Origin: Rhodoblastus acidophilus
GTDB taxonomy: Bacteria; Pseudomonadota; Alphaproteobacteria; Rhizobiales; Beijerinckiaceae
Length of the DNA stretch: 55,023 nucleotides
Direction of reading: 5' to 3'
NCBI RefSeq assembly: GCF_009720655.1
Contig: NZ_WNKS01000025.1
Coordinates: 1-55,023 of the forward strand
Shown here piece after piece: positions 30,144 through 39,230 of the stretch. Position 1 is the first letter of the stretch; each line of letters begins with the position of its first letter. The translations under genes were made by a program, and so were the position numbers. The notes under the pieces are model-generated. The model made no database searches and had not been told where the DNA came from. It saw nothing but the letters and a program-made list of their open reading frames with translations.

Positions 30144-30361
30144 CCGAGACCATCAACATTCGCCCGACCGATCCCAAAGCCGACATTTCCGACCCGTCGC
30201 ATGGCGGCGCCCGCCTGCCGTGGGTGGAGGAAGGCGTTCCGCGCATCTACGACGCTTATTGGGCCGGTCACATCATGCGCGGCGATATCGAGATCGTGGA
30301 GCCGTCGGCCGCCTCCGCTGAACCTTCCGCTGAACCTTCCGCTGACAACACTGGAGCCTGA
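30140..30361 (+). CDS. DUF2635-like phage protein, 73 aa
   Basis: IRPTDPKADISDPSHG, RLPWVEEGVPRIYDAYWA and RGDIEIVE follow the short DUF2635 pattern found immediately before the Mu-type tail sheath gene. The C-terminus has SAEP repeats from a 12-base tandem DNA repeat. Function unknown. ATGA overlap with the preceding gene. Confidence 0.75.
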   Translation: MTETINIRPTDPKADISDPSHGGARLPWVEEGVPRIYDAYWAGHIMRGDIEIVEPSAASAEPSAEPSADNTGA

Positions 30362-30363
30362 CG

Positions 30364-31926
30364 ATGGGCAATGTCGCTTTTGAAAGCATGCCGTCCAACA
30401 TCAGGACGTCGCTGTTTTTCGCAGAATTCAACGCCGGCGCCGCGCCGTACAATTCGACCTCGCGGCATGTGCTGATCGCGCACGCTAAGGCTGGCTATCC
30501 GGCCGTGGGCGGTTTGAACGAACTGGGTGGAGGCAATCCCTCCAATCTGTTCGGTCTGGGATCGATGGCCGCCGACATGGCGCTTTATGCGCGCGAGCAC
30601 GATCCGCTCGGCGCGATTTCCGTGCTGGTGGTGGCGGAGCCGACGGGCGACAAAGCCTCGGCGACAGTGACCTTCGCCGGCCCGGCCACCGCCGGCGGCA
30701 CGTTCACGCGCTACATCGCCGGCCAGGCGGTTTCGGTCGCCGTCGCCGTGGGCGACACCGCCGCGTCCGTCGCCGCCGCCTTCAAGGCGGCCGTCGACGC
30801 CGGCTACACGCAATTCAATTTGCGGATGGGCTATCCGGTGACGGCGGCAGTGAACAGCGCCGTCGTGACGCTGACGGCTGTTCATAACGGGTCGTATGGC
30901 AACGACATCCGCATCGAAAGCGCGCTTCAGGGCGAAAACGATCCTGCCGGCATCACGGTCACTTATTCCGGTGGGACGGCGGCTTCGACGGTCAACAGCG
31001 CCTATTTGCTGGGTGGGGGCTCGGGCGAGGTCGATATGGCGGCGGCGCTGGCGCGGCTCGGCCCGGTCAACGCCGAATGGATTTCCGGGCCCTGGGCCTC
31101 GACGGCGCAACTCAATGCGTCGCAGACGTTTTTGGCGAATTCCGGCTCCGGGCGCTGGGCGCCGACCGTGCAGCAGGGCGGCCATTACATCACGGCGCGT
31201 CCCGGCACACTGTCGGAGCTGACGGCGTTCGGCGCGGCGCGCAACGATCCGCATGCGACTATTCTCGGCATCCGCGGCATGCCCGCCGCGCCGTGGGTGG
31301 TGGCGGCGGCGGTCGGCGGCGTGGTCGCGCGCAGCAAGAACCTTGGCGCGCCGCTCTCTCAAGCCACGGAAATCGCGCGGCCGCTGCAAACCATCGCGCT
31401 TTCGGGCATTCTGGCGCCTTATGCTCCATCGTCTTATTGGGCGCGTGCGGATCGGGAATCGCTCTATCGCAACGGCATTGCGGCTTACACGGTGGACGCC
31501 GCCAAAACGGTGCGGCTGGAGCGGCTGGTCACGACCTACCAGCGGAATCCCTACGACACGCCCGACACGACCTGGCTCGACATCGAAACGCTGGCGATTT
31601 CGCAATATGTCGGCCGCTACATGCGGCATCGCGTCGAGTCGCTCTTTCCGCGCTGCGTGCTGGTCGACGAGAACCCAAACAACAACCAGGGCGTAGTCAC
31701 GACGGACGCGCTTCGCGCCGCAAACATTCACGCCTACACCGAGTTGGCCGGCGCCTCGCTGGTCGAGAATGTCGCGCTGTTCGCGAAATATCTGATCGTC
31801 GAGCGGGATTCCGACCCGAACCGGGTCAATTCCTTCCTGCCAACCGACGTGGCCAACCAGTTCCGCGTGTTTGCGGCCAACATCACGATTTACACGCAAA
31901 TGACCGACGCGCTGCTGAACGGCTGA
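30364..31926 (+). CDS. contractile tail sheath protein (Mu gpL-like), 520 aa
   Basis: Forms the contractile sheath, making this a myovirus. Recognisable features are AEFNAGAAPYNSTSRHVLIA near the start, the Ala/Gly-rich middle domain, SSYWARADRESLYRNGIAAY, TYQRNPYDTPDTTWLDIETL and the C-terminal DSDPNRVNSFLPTDVANQ. Length is normal for Mu gpL (~495). Confidence 0.93.
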   Translation: MGNVAFESMPSNIRTSLFFAEFNAGAAPYNSTSRHVLIAHAKAGYPAVGGLNELGGGNPSNLFGLGSMAADMALYAREHDPLGAISVLVVAEPTGDKASATVTFAGPATAGGTFTRYIAGQAVSVAVAVGDTAASVAAAFKAAVDAGYTQFNLRMGYPVTAAVNSAVVTLTAVHNGSYGNDIRIESALQGENDPAGITVTYSGGTAASTVNSAYLLGGGSGEVDMAAALARLGPVNAEWISGPWASTAQLNASQTFLANSGSGRWAPTVQQGGHYITARPGTLSELTAFGAARNDPHATILGIRGMPAAPWVVAAAVGGVVARSKNLGAPLSQATEIARPLQTIALSGILAPYAPSSYWARADRESLYRNGIAAYTVDAAKTVRLERLVTTYQRNPYDTPDTTWLDIETLAISQYVGRYMRHRVESLFPRCVLVDENPNNNQGVVTTDALRAANIHAYTELAGASLVENVALFAKYLIVERDSDPNRVNSFLPTDVANQFRVFAANITIYTQMTDALLNG

Positions 31927-31956
31927 GCCGGCCCGCGCCAAACATAGGAGTTCGAC

Positions 31957-32328
31957 ATGGACAACAAGGGCGGCCGCGTCTCGATTTCGATCAACGGCGT
32001 CAATTATTCGCCGCGCGAAGCCAGCGTGAAAATTTCGCCGACGACGGTGGAGATGGAAAACGGCGCCAATGGCGACGGGACCGGGTATTCCACTGTCAAG
32101 CCGGTGCTGGCGGCGGCGGATATCAGCTTCGACCGGGGGCAGACTTCCGGCATCAAATGGGACAACGCGATGCTGTTGGCCGACATCAACGTGACGGTCA
32201 ATGAGATGGACACGGGCGTCAGCCATCTGCTCACCAGCGCGCGCTGGAGCGGGCGGCCAGAGCTGGACACGGCGACGGGCGAAATCACCGGCCTCAAGGT
32301 CGAGACCGACAAGTATCAGGCGGTGTGA
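31957..32328 (+). CDS. tail tube protein (Mu gpM-like), 123 aa
   Basis: Inner tube subunit, directly after the sheath as in Mu. GGRVSISINGVNYSPREASV and TVKPVLAAADISFDRGQTSG fit the family. AGGAG lies 8 bases before the ATG. Confidence 0.9.
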   Translation: MDNKGGRVSISINGVNYSPREASVKISPTTVEMENGANGDGTGYSTVKPVLAAADISFDRGQTSGIKWDNAMLLADINVTVNEMDTGVSHLLTSARWSGRPELDTATGEITGLKVETDKYQAV

Positions 32329-32335
32329 GGCGGCG

Positions 32336-32671
32336 ATGGCGAAGCAAGTGACGATTCAGCTGATCGGCGAGCCGATCAAAAGCCATTCCGGCCCGGTGAC
32401 GGCGGTCACGCTTCGCGAGCCCCGTTACAGCGAATATTCCGAGCTTGGCGAGCCTGCTCGCTGGGCCGTGAAAGATGGCGTGAGCATCCGCATCGAAAAC
32501 GACGATGCGATCAAGGGCTATATCGAGCGCTGCGTTGTCGCGCCTGCCGATTCTCTCCTGCTCGATCAGGCCGAACTGGTCGACGCCATGCGGATCAAGG
32601 AGGGTATGCTCGGTTTTTTTTGGGAAGCCCGGGCGAAGATTTCGAGCAACTCTTCGAGCTCCTCGTCCTGA
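32336..32671 (+). CDS. tail assembly chaperone, 0-frame product, 111 aa
   Basis: Lies between tube and tape measure, the position of tail assembly chaperones (Mu gp41, P2 E, lambda G). Residues 1-95 are an ordinary domain (VTIQLIGEPIKSHSGPVTAV). After an 8-T run the 0-frame gives an unlikely Ser-rich tail (SSNSSSSSS), which suggests the natural reading leaves this frame by -1 frameshift. It overlaps the longer fusion product. Confidence 0.8.
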   Translation: MAKQVTIQLIGEPIKSHSGPVTAVTLREPRYSEYSELGEPARWAVKDGVSIRIENDDAIKGYIERCVVAPADSLLLDQAELVDAMRIKEGMLGFFWEARAKISSNSSSSSS

Positions 32672-32781
32672 TGCCGGGCGTCCGCGTGCTGGACGCGCGA
32701 GCGTTTTCGGAAATGGCGCGGTCTGACCTCCTGGCCGTCGCCAAACACTGCGTGAAATGGTTGAAGAAGCAACGGCGGTGA
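32336..32781 (+). CDS. frameshifted tail assembly chaperone fusion, 148 aa
   Basis: GGT-TTT-TTT at 32612-32620 followed by TGG is a T-TTT-TTT slippery heptamer (32614-32620). A -1 slip continues as LGSPGEDFEQLFELLVLMPG and ends in a basic amphipathic helix (AKHCVKWLKKQRR) at TGA 32779-32781, 3 bases before the tape measure ATG. The new frame looks far more protein-like than the 0-frame tail. This matches the G/GT and E/E' chaperone design. A homopolymer sequencing error is the alternative. Confidence 0.72.
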
Positions 32782-32784
32782 TTG

Positions 32785-34860
32785 ATGGCTGATCGCATCA
32801 TGCGCGCCGAGGCGCAAATCAGCGCCAGGGACGCCGGGTTTACTTCGACCCTGTCGAAGCTCGGCGCGGCGCTCAAGGGCTTCGGGCGCACGGCGGAATC
32901 GATCAAGGGCGCGGCGTCGCTCGGGCTCAACGCCAAGGACATGGAGAAAATGTCGCGGCTGTCGCGCGGGCTCGGCAACTCGCGCGCCGCCATGGCGTCG
33001 GCCGCCGCCGCCGGCATGCTGGACAAGGTCGCCGCCGTCGCCGGGCCCGCCGCCATGGCCTATGGCGTCGGCAAAGTGATCACCGCCGGGCAGAAGGCGC
33101 AGCATGAACGGTTGCGCATGGAAGCCTCCGGCATGGCGAAGGAGGAGATCGAGCACGCCAACGCCCAGGCGTTGAAACTGGCGAAGGATATTCCGAATTT
33201 CGACCAATCGACGACGATGCACATGTTGCGCAACATGCGCTCGATTGTCGGGTCGTATGAGGAAGCCGCCGAACTGCTCGAACCGATGATGAAATTGCGC
33301 GCCGTCACCGAAGCGGCGCGCGGCGGCGAGAACATGGCCGAGGAGTTTGACAAGCTCATCAAGGGCATGGAGATCAAAGGCGCGACGCAGAATCCTCGGG
33401 AGTTCCGTCAGTACATGGACGGTATGGCCAAGGCCATGAACGTGTTTGGCGACACGTTGCGCCCGACCGATTATTACGAAATGTTCAAGTATGGCCGGCA
33501 ATCGACGCGCGGATTGTCTCAGGAATACATGCTTCAGGTCGCGCCGACGCTGGCGCAGGAATTGGGCGGCGCCCAGGCCGGCACGGCGCAACAGGCGTTC
33601 TTTTCCGCCATCGTTGGCGGCAAGATGACCAAGACCGCCCTGAAACAAATGATGGATTACGGGCTGGTCGATCCATCGAAAGTTTACACCCCGAAGGGCG
33701 GCCACATCGCGCAGGTCAAGCCGGGTGGAATCATCGGATCGCAGATGGCGATGGCGAATCCGTATGAATGGGTGAACCAATTTCTGCTGCCGGCGCTGGC
33801 AAAAAAGGGCGTCGTCGATCCCAACAAGATCCAGGAAGTCATCGCCACGCTGTTCTCGAAGGGCACGGCGGCGCAGCTCGTCAGCATTTTTGCGACCCAG
33901 CAATCGCGGTTTATGAAAGACGCGGCGTTGGTGCGCGGCGCCAAGGGGCTGGAATCGGCCGACATGTTCAACAGCCGCGACGGCGGCATCGCGTTTCGAA
34001 ACCTCGGCCAGCAGCTCGGCAGCTATATGCAGGAAGCCGGCAAGGCGATCGCCGACAGTCTCGCCGCGCCGACGAACGAATTTGCGCAGGCTGTCGCGTC
34101 GGCGACGGAGCGCCTGCACGAAAATCTCGAGGCCAACAAAAAGGGCGAGGTTTCGCCGGGGCAAGAGAGATTTAACGATCTCGCCAACAAGGTCGTGGGA
34201 GACCTTACGAGAGATCCAAACAACAAAGCCGCTTATGCAAAACGGCGTGATGAGCTCTTTGGCCGACTGGAAAAGCTCAACAAGGATTTGAAGTTCGCCG
34301 AAGGCATGGTCAACCAAACGGGCGGCGCACAGGCATGGAAGGATCAGGTCGCGCAGATCAACGCAGCGCGTGAGGCAATCGCCGCAGAAGCCGGGTCGAT
34401 GATTGAAGCGCATGAGGCGCTTGCTCGATTGCGCGCGGACGCCGATGGCGCGGCACAGGCGCTCGAGTCGTTGAAGCAATATGCGATGAACCGGGAAAAA
34501 CCGGAACTGAAGCCCGGCGACCGTCATCCGGGCGGCCCCGCGGCCTTCCCGCTGTCGAAAGACTATTCCGGGCTTGATGCGAACGGCGCGCCGAAGACGG
34601 AAGCCAGCAAACAGAGCGAGCACAAGCCGCTCGACCTTCAGGCCATCCTCAACGGCAAGATCGAGGCAGTGGTGAACAAGCCCGTTGATGTAACGGGCAA
34701 AGTCGAGCTCGAAGGTTCGGCGCAGGTCACTGTCGGGATCAGGGTGCTGGAAGGGGCCGGGAGGGTCGACAGCATGTTCGCCTCGTCCAAAGGTCACATT
34801 AAGGCGAATGTTAAGGCGAGCACCGGCCCGACCATGCCGAACGCCGGGGCGCCGCAATAA
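32785..34860 (+). CDS. tail tape measure protein, 691 aa
   Basis: Long helical protein that sets tail length. Ala/Gly/Lys-rich helices (ISARDAGFTSTLSKLGAALK), one hydrophobic segment at ~78-100 (MLDKVAAVAGPAAMAYGVGK), long coiled stretches and a low-complexity C-terminus. Gene order (after the chaperone, before the gpN-like gene) fits. I chose ATG 32785. The 763-residue antisense ORF is a shadow. Confidence 0.88.
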   Translation: MADRIMRAEAQISARDAGFTSTLSKLGAALKGFGRTAESIKGAASLGLNAKDMEKMSRLSRGLGNSRAAMASAAAAGMLDKVAAVAGPAAMAYGVGKVITAGQKAQHERLRMEASGMAKEEIEHANAQALKLAKDIPNFDQSTTMHMLRNMRSIVGSYEEAAELLEPMMKLRAVTEAARGGENMAEEFDKLIKGMEIKGATQNPREFRQYMDGMAKAMNVFGDTLRPTDYYEMFKYGRQSTRGLSQEYMLQVAPTLAQELGGAQAGTAQQAFFSAIVGGKMTKTALKQMMDYGLVDPSKVYTPKGGHIAQVKPGGIIGSQMAMANPYEWVNQFLLPALAKKGVVDPNKIQEVIATLFSKGTAAQLVSIFATQQSRFMKDAALVRGAKGLESADMFNSRDGGIAFRNLGQQLGSYMQEAGKAIADSLAAPTNEFAQAVASATERLHENLEANKKGEVSPGQERFNDLANKVVGDLTRDPNNKAAYAKRRDELFGRLEKLNKDLKFAEGMVNQTGGAQAWKDQVAQINAAREAIAAEAGSMIEAHEALARLRADADGAAQALESLKQYAMNREKPELKPGDRHPGGPAAFPLSKDYSGLDANGAPKTEASKQSEHKPLDLQAILNGKIEAVVNKPVDVTGKVELEGSAQVTVGIRVLEGAGRVDSMFASSKGHIKANVKASTGPTMPNAGAPQ

Positions 34861-36062
34861 TGGAGTCCGTCACCGACTGGACCAAGCGGCTGCGCCGCGC
34901 CAGCTACAAGGGCTTCGCTTTCCAGGTCGAGAGCGGCGGCCCGAGCGGGTTCGGCCGGCACGCCGTCAACCACGACTACGTCGGCGGCGAGCAGGGGCAG
35001 GCCGAAGACCTCGGCCGCAAGACCGGGACGCACAGGATCACCGCCTATATCGCCAACGGCTCCGCTTATGCCGATGGTCGGGCGCTGCTCGGCGTCTGCG
35101 CCTCGAAAGGGTCCGGCGATCTCGTCATGCCCGACGGCGAGGTGATCGCGTGCATCTGCACGGAGGTCGAGCGCAAGTACAATCGCGACAAGCAAGGCTA
35201 TGTCGCTTTCGAGCTGGAGTTTTTGCCTTGGGGCGGTTCGCTCGGGCCGTTTTCGGTCGAGCTGTTCGATCGGGTGTGCGCCTCGGTGTTGTCCGGCCTG
35301 CCGGCGCTGCTGTCCGTCGCGATCGGCGGCATGGTGTCGCCGCCCGTCGCGCAGATCGCCGCCGCCGCGGGCCTCGCGGAGTCCGTGGCCTCCGCCGTGG
35401 TTTCGGCGTCGTCGGCGGCGCCGCTTGCGTCCGATGACGCCGCCAGCGTCCACACCTCGGGCGCGCAGCTGACGGATTCCGCCGCGTCGATCGCCACGCT
35501 GGCCGATGTCGCGGATTTCGCGCAGGCTGTGGCCGCGCAAATCCAGACGGTGGGCGCGGCCTTGCCCGCGACTGACGGCAACGCGTTCGCGGTCGGGCTG
35601 GCGGCCAATCTGGCGGCTTTGGCCCCGTCTTCGGCCTCGCCCGGGATCGCCGCGCAGAATGTGCTGGCCTCGGCGCTGCTCGTCGCGGCGCGGGGCGCGG
35701 CGGCGGGCGAGATCGCGCGCGCGGCGTCGTCGCTGGAGCTGACGGACCGGCAAAGCGCCAAAGAAGCGCTGGACGCGCTGGTGGCGGCGACCGACCCAAT
35801 GATTGACGTTTTGGGGCAGGTGCTGGGCGCGGACGCGTCGCAGGCGCTGGCAGACGCGCAAATCGCCGCGGTGCGGGCGCTCAACGCCGCCATGCTGGAC
35901 ACGGCGCCGCTGATTGAGGTTTCGACCACGCTGCGATATCCCGCGGCCGCCGCCGCTTATGCGCTTTATGGCGACCCGTCGCGCGCAGGCGAACTGCTGG
36001 CGCGCAATGGCGTGGGGACGCCGCTGTTCATGCCGAATATCTTTGTCGCCCTGGCCGAATAA
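34860..36062 (+). CDS. DNA circulation/baseplate protein (Mu gpN-like), 400 aa
   Basis: The N-terminus (WTKRLRRASYKGFAFQVESG, GFGRHAVNHDYVGGEQGQAE) is the DNA circularisation N-terminal domain of Mu gpN, a tail/baseplate component. Ala-rich helices make up the second half. Start shares a base with the tape measure stop (TAATG). Confidence 0.88.
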   Translation: MESVTDWTKRLRRASYKGFAFQVESGGPSGFGRHAVNHDYVGGEQGQAEDLGRKTGTHRITAYIANGSAYADGRALLGVCASKGSGDLVMPDGEVIACICTEVERKYNRDKQGYVAFELEFLPWGGSLGPFSVELFDRVCASVLSGLPALLSVAIGGMVSPPVAQIAAAAGLAESVASAVVSASSAAPLASDDAASVHTSGAQLTDSAASIATLADVADFAQAVAAQIQTVGAALPATDGNAFAVGLAANLAALAPSSASPGIAAQNVLASALLVAARGAAAGEIARAASSLELTDRQSAKEALDALVAATDPMIDVLGQVLGADASQALADAQIAAVRALNAAMLDTAPLIEVSTTLRYPAAAAAYALYGDPSRAGELLARNGVGTPLFMPNIFVALAE

Positions 36063-37144
36063 TGGCGATCGAGCAAGTTTCTGTCGCGCTGTCGTCGCTG
36101 CGCATGACCGGTTGGACGTCGGTTTCGATCGATTGGGACTATGAGGCGGCGGCGCAGAGTTTTGAGCTGAAGGTGACCGAGCCCGAATGGACGCAGGCGT
36201 GGGACCCAGGCGCGGCTGTGCCGTTTCTTGACGAGGAGTTGTCGATTTATGCCGGCGGCGACCTTGTCGTCACCGGCTATATCGACACTTACGAAGCCAA
36301 TATTTCGACGGACAATCACGAAGTCACGATTTCGGGTCGGTCCAAGAGCGGCGATGCAATCAAGTCGCATGCGGTTCACAAGACCGGGCGGATCGAAAAG
36401 AAAAAACTGGTGGACGCGGCCAACGAGTTGTCGAAATCCACTGGCCTTCAAGTGAAATTCACCAGCGATTTGTCGCTGAAGCCGATTCCGAAAATCCAGC
36501 TTGCGCGGGATGACACCGTGTTCCATGCGGTCGAGCGCGAGGCGCGGAAGCAGGGCGCGGCGCTTGTGCCGCAGCCGGACGGGACCGTGAAGATCACCCG
36601 CCCCAAAGGCGATCGGCACGCCGGGCAGTTGGTCGAGGGGTTCTTTCCGCTGAAGTCGGGCCGCGTGAAATTTGATCGCTCCGGCCAGCATTCGCACATT
36701 CATGTGCGCGGGCAGCGCGCGCTCGGCGTGGACGAGAAAAGCTTGCGGGTCGAGCACATCGAGCTCGACGCGACGATCAAGCGCATCAGCCGCAAAATCG
36801 TCCATCTCGAGGGCGACGGCGACATCAAGCTGGCGAAAAAACGCGGCAAGCATGAGGTGTTGCGCCAGGCGGCAAAAGGCAAGGTCTGGACGCCGAAGGT
36901 TTCGAGCTGGCGCGATTCGACCGGGCAGCTCTGGACGCCCGGAAAGTTGGTCGCGTGCCGGGCGCCGCGCTGGCACATCGATGGCGACATGGCGATCAAA
37001 AGTGTGTCGTTTTCGCAGGATCTGACGGACGGCACCATCGCCGATCTGACCATGGTCGATCCGCGGGCGCTCGGCGGCTCCAAGGGCAAGGGTGACGCCG
37101 GCGCGCTCGGCGCGGGCGGCGACGGCAAGGATCTGGACGAATGA
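36062..37144 (+). CDS. baseplate hub protein (Mu gp44/gpP-like), 360 aa
   Basis: Central hub of the baseplate. WTSVSIDWDYEAAAQSFELK, YAGGDLVVTGYIDTYEANIS and VTISGRSKSGDAI follow the Mu gpP/gp44 pattern. Ends with a Gly-rich tail (DAGALGAGGDGKDLDE). ATGA overlap with the next gene. Confidence 0.88.
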   Translation: MAIEQVSVALSSLRMTGWTSVSIDWDYEAAAQSFELKVTEPEWTQAWDPGAAVPFLDEELSIYAGGDLVVTGYIDTYEANISTDNHEVTISGRSKSGDAIKSHAVHKTGRIEKKKLVDAANELSKSTGLQVKFTSDLSLKPIPKIQLARDDTVFHAVEREARKQGAALVPQPDGTVKITRPKGDRHAGQLVEGFFPLKSGRVKFDRSGQHSHIHVRGQRALGVDEKSLRVEHIELDATIKRISRKIVHLEGDGDIKLAKKRGKHEVLRQAAKGKVWTPKVSSWRDSTGQLWTPGKLVACRAPRWHIDGDMAIKSVSFSQDLTDGTIADLTMVDPRALGGSKGKGDAGALGAGGDGKDLDE

Positions 37145-37569
37145 GCGGCGACATTTTCCGCTTCCTGCTCGACAAGGTCGATGACAGCGGCAAGCTGCAG
37201 AAAATCGATGGGAAGGGCTATGCCGGCGAGGAATTCGCCGGCGCGCATCGCGTCGGCCATTTTGGCTACGCGTACAATCCGCCCAAGGGGTCGCATGGCG
37301 TCGGCTATTCGCCGCGCGGCATGGGCGATTTGGCGTTCATGCTTGGGATGGAGCATCCCGATCTTCGGCCCAAAGACCTCGCGCCGGGCGAATGCCGGCT
37401 TTACGACGCTGAAGGCAACACGATTTTCATGGGCCTGAAGAACGGCATCCACATTTCCAACAAGCAGGGGCATGTGGTCGTGACGTCGGCCGGAAATGTC
37501 TATCTCAACGGCAAGGGCGGCGCGCGGGTGATGACGGAAAACGGGCCGTCTGAAAAGGTCTATGCCTGA
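37141..37569 (+). CDS. baseplate assembly protein V (Mu gp45-like), 142 aa
   Basis: Spike-type baseplate protein. EEFAGAHRVGHFGYAYNPPK, GECRLYDAEGNTIFMG and the beta-strand end HVVVTSAGNVYLNG fit Mu gp45. Shares a base with the next start codon (TGATG). Confidence 0.88.
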   Translation: MSGDIFRFLLDKVDDSGKLQKIDGKGYAGEEFAGAHRVGHFGYAYNPPKGSHGVGYSPRGMGDLAFMLGMEHPDLRPKDLAPGECRLYDAEGNTIFMGLKNGIHISNKQGHVVVTSAGNVYLNGKGGARVMTENGPSEKVYA

Positions 37570-38105
37570 TGGCGATCACCACGCGCGTTCTCACCACCAA
37601 GAACGCCGTTCCGCCGCCGGACATCGTTTGGAATGGCGTTCGCGGCGATTTCGCGCTCGCGGCCGATGGTGGGCTGCGCGGCGGCGAGACATTCGCTTCC
37701 GCCGTTTGCATGCTGCTGTTTTCCGACGCGGCCTGCGAAAAATCCGATCTGACCATGTTCGACAACGGCGACCGTCGCGGCTGGATCGGCGACGCCTTCG
37801 ACATCGACGCTGGCGCCGGCGAAGGGCCGATGGGGTCGCTGCTGTGGCGCTTTCGCCGGTCCGAGCTGGTGGCGGAAACCGGTTACAAGGTCGAGGACGC
37901 GGCGCGCAGCGCGCTGCGTCCGCTGATCACGCAAAAGGCCTGCGCGCGCATCGATGTCTCTGCCGAAGTGGACGCACCGGCCGGGCTGATCCGTCTGTTT
38001 GTGACGATTTACGGCGAAGACGGCGGCGTGATGTGGGCCGCGAGATTCGACATTTTGTGGCAGGCCATCGCCGGCAAGGCCGGCGGTCCGCTGCTGAAGC
38101 CCTGA
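37569..38105 (+). CDS. baseplate wedge protein (Mu gp46-like), 178 aa
   Basis: gpW/gp25-like wedge component. NGDRRGWIGDAFDIDAGAGE and LLWRFRRSELVAETGYKVED are hallmarks of the phage GP46 family. Position between gp45-like and gp47-like genes agrees. Confidence 0.9.
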   Translation: MAITTRVLTTKNAVPPPDIVWNGVRGDFALAADGGLRGGETFASAVCMLLFSDAACEKSDLTMFDNGDRRGWIGDAFDIDAGAGEGPMGSLLWRFRRSELVAETGYKVEDAARSALRPLITQKACARIDVSAEVDAPAGLIRLFVTIYGEDGGVMWAARFDILWQAIAGKAGGPLLKP

Positions 38106-38117
38106 TCAGGAACTAAA

Positions 38118-39230
38118 ATGCCTCTGACGGTTCGCACACTCGACGCCCTGGGCCAGTGGGCGCGCGGCTTGTTCGCCAAGGCGGTGGACGGCGCCGTCGT
38201 GTCTGTTTGGCCTAACACCTGGTCTGTGCTCGGCAAGGTGCTGGCGCCGGTCGCGCAGGCGTTCGAGCAACGCATGTCCTGGTTGTGGGACCAGATTTTT
38301 GTCTCGCGCGCGACCGATGTCGCCATCATCGGCAGGCATGGTTATGAGCTGGGCGTGTCCGCTATCCCCGCCGTCGCCGCCACGGGCTCCGCGACCTGTG
38401 ACGCGGTGTCCGGGCTGGTCATCCCGCGCGGCGTGCAATTCCAGCGCCCCGATGGCGCACTGTTTTCGACCGCTTCCGAAGTGACGGCGTCCGGCGCCAG
38501 CGTGGTGTTGCCGCTCGTGGCAAACGTCGCCGGGGCCGCGGGGAATACGGCGGCCGCGACCGAGCTGGCGCTGGTCTATCCCGATGACACCCCGCAGCTG
38601 GGGGCTGTGGCGATTGTGGGCGCCGGCGGCCTGGGCGGCGGCGCGGACGCCGAGGGCAAAGAGGCCTGGCGCGCGCGCATTCTGGAGAAAAAGCGCAAGC
38701 CGCCGAACGGGGGGTCCGTGTCGGATTGGCAGAAATGGGCGCGGGCGTCGTCGGCCGGCGTGGCCTGGGCCTGGGTGGATTCCTTCTCGAATTCGACGCG
38801 GCAGGTGTGGATCGCCTTCGCCCGGTCCGATCGCGCGCTTGGGGCCCCGTCCGGCGCCGATGTCGCGGCGATGCGAGCGGCGCTCGGCAATCCGAACCAG
38901 CGGCCGGTGACGGCGCGCCCGACCGTCGTTGGCGTCACGCCCGCGCCCGTGCCGGTCACTCTGACCCGCGTTATTCCCGATACGCCCGCAATTCGCGCGG
39001 GGATCGCGCTGGAGCTGCAGGCGCTGTTCACCTCCTACAATCCCGTCGATGGCGCCCATGTCGCGCCGGCGACGCCGAACAGCAGTTTTGTTTTGCCGGT
39101 GGACTGGATCGACGAGGCGATCGGGCGCACGCCGGGGCTGCTGACTTTCACCCGCGTCGCGCCGGCGGGCGACATCACTTATTACACGCCGGGGCGCATC
39201 CCCGCCTATCAAGCGCCGAGCTACGTCTGA
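38118..39230 (+). CDS. baseplate protein J (Mu gp47-like), 370 aa
   Basis: Wedge protein of the baseplate J family. Typical segments are LVIPRGVQFQRPDGALFSTA, ANVAGAAGNTAAATEL, KEAWRARILEKKRKPPNGGS and WARASSAGVAWAWVDSF. Length is near Mu gp47. TGATG junction with the next gene. Confidence 0.92.
   Translation: MPLTVRTLDALGQWARGLFAKAVDGAVVSVWPNTWSVLGKVLAPVAQAFEQRMSWLWDQIFVSRATDVAIIGRHGYELGVSAIPAVAATGSATCDAVSGLVIPRGVQFQRPDGALFSTASEVTASGASVVLPLVANVAGAAGNTAAATELALVYPDDTPQLGAVAIVGAGGLGGGADAEGKEAWRARILEKKRKPPNGGSVSDWQKWARASSAGVAWAWVDSFSNSTRQVWIAFARSDRALGAPSGADVAAMRAALGNPNQRPVTARPTVVGVTPAPVPVTLTRVIPDTPAIRAGIALELQALFTSYNPVDGAHVAPATPNSSFVLPVDWIDEAIGRTPGLLTFTRVAPAGDITYYTPGRIPAYQAPSYV

Noticed and set aside
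30268-32226. 652-residue minus-strand ORF
   Set aside because: Antisense to the sheath and tube genes, which are clear; composition is Arg/His-rich without any domain pattern.
32566-34857. 763-residue minus-strand ORF
   Set aside because: Antisense to the tape measure gene; no recognisable motif.
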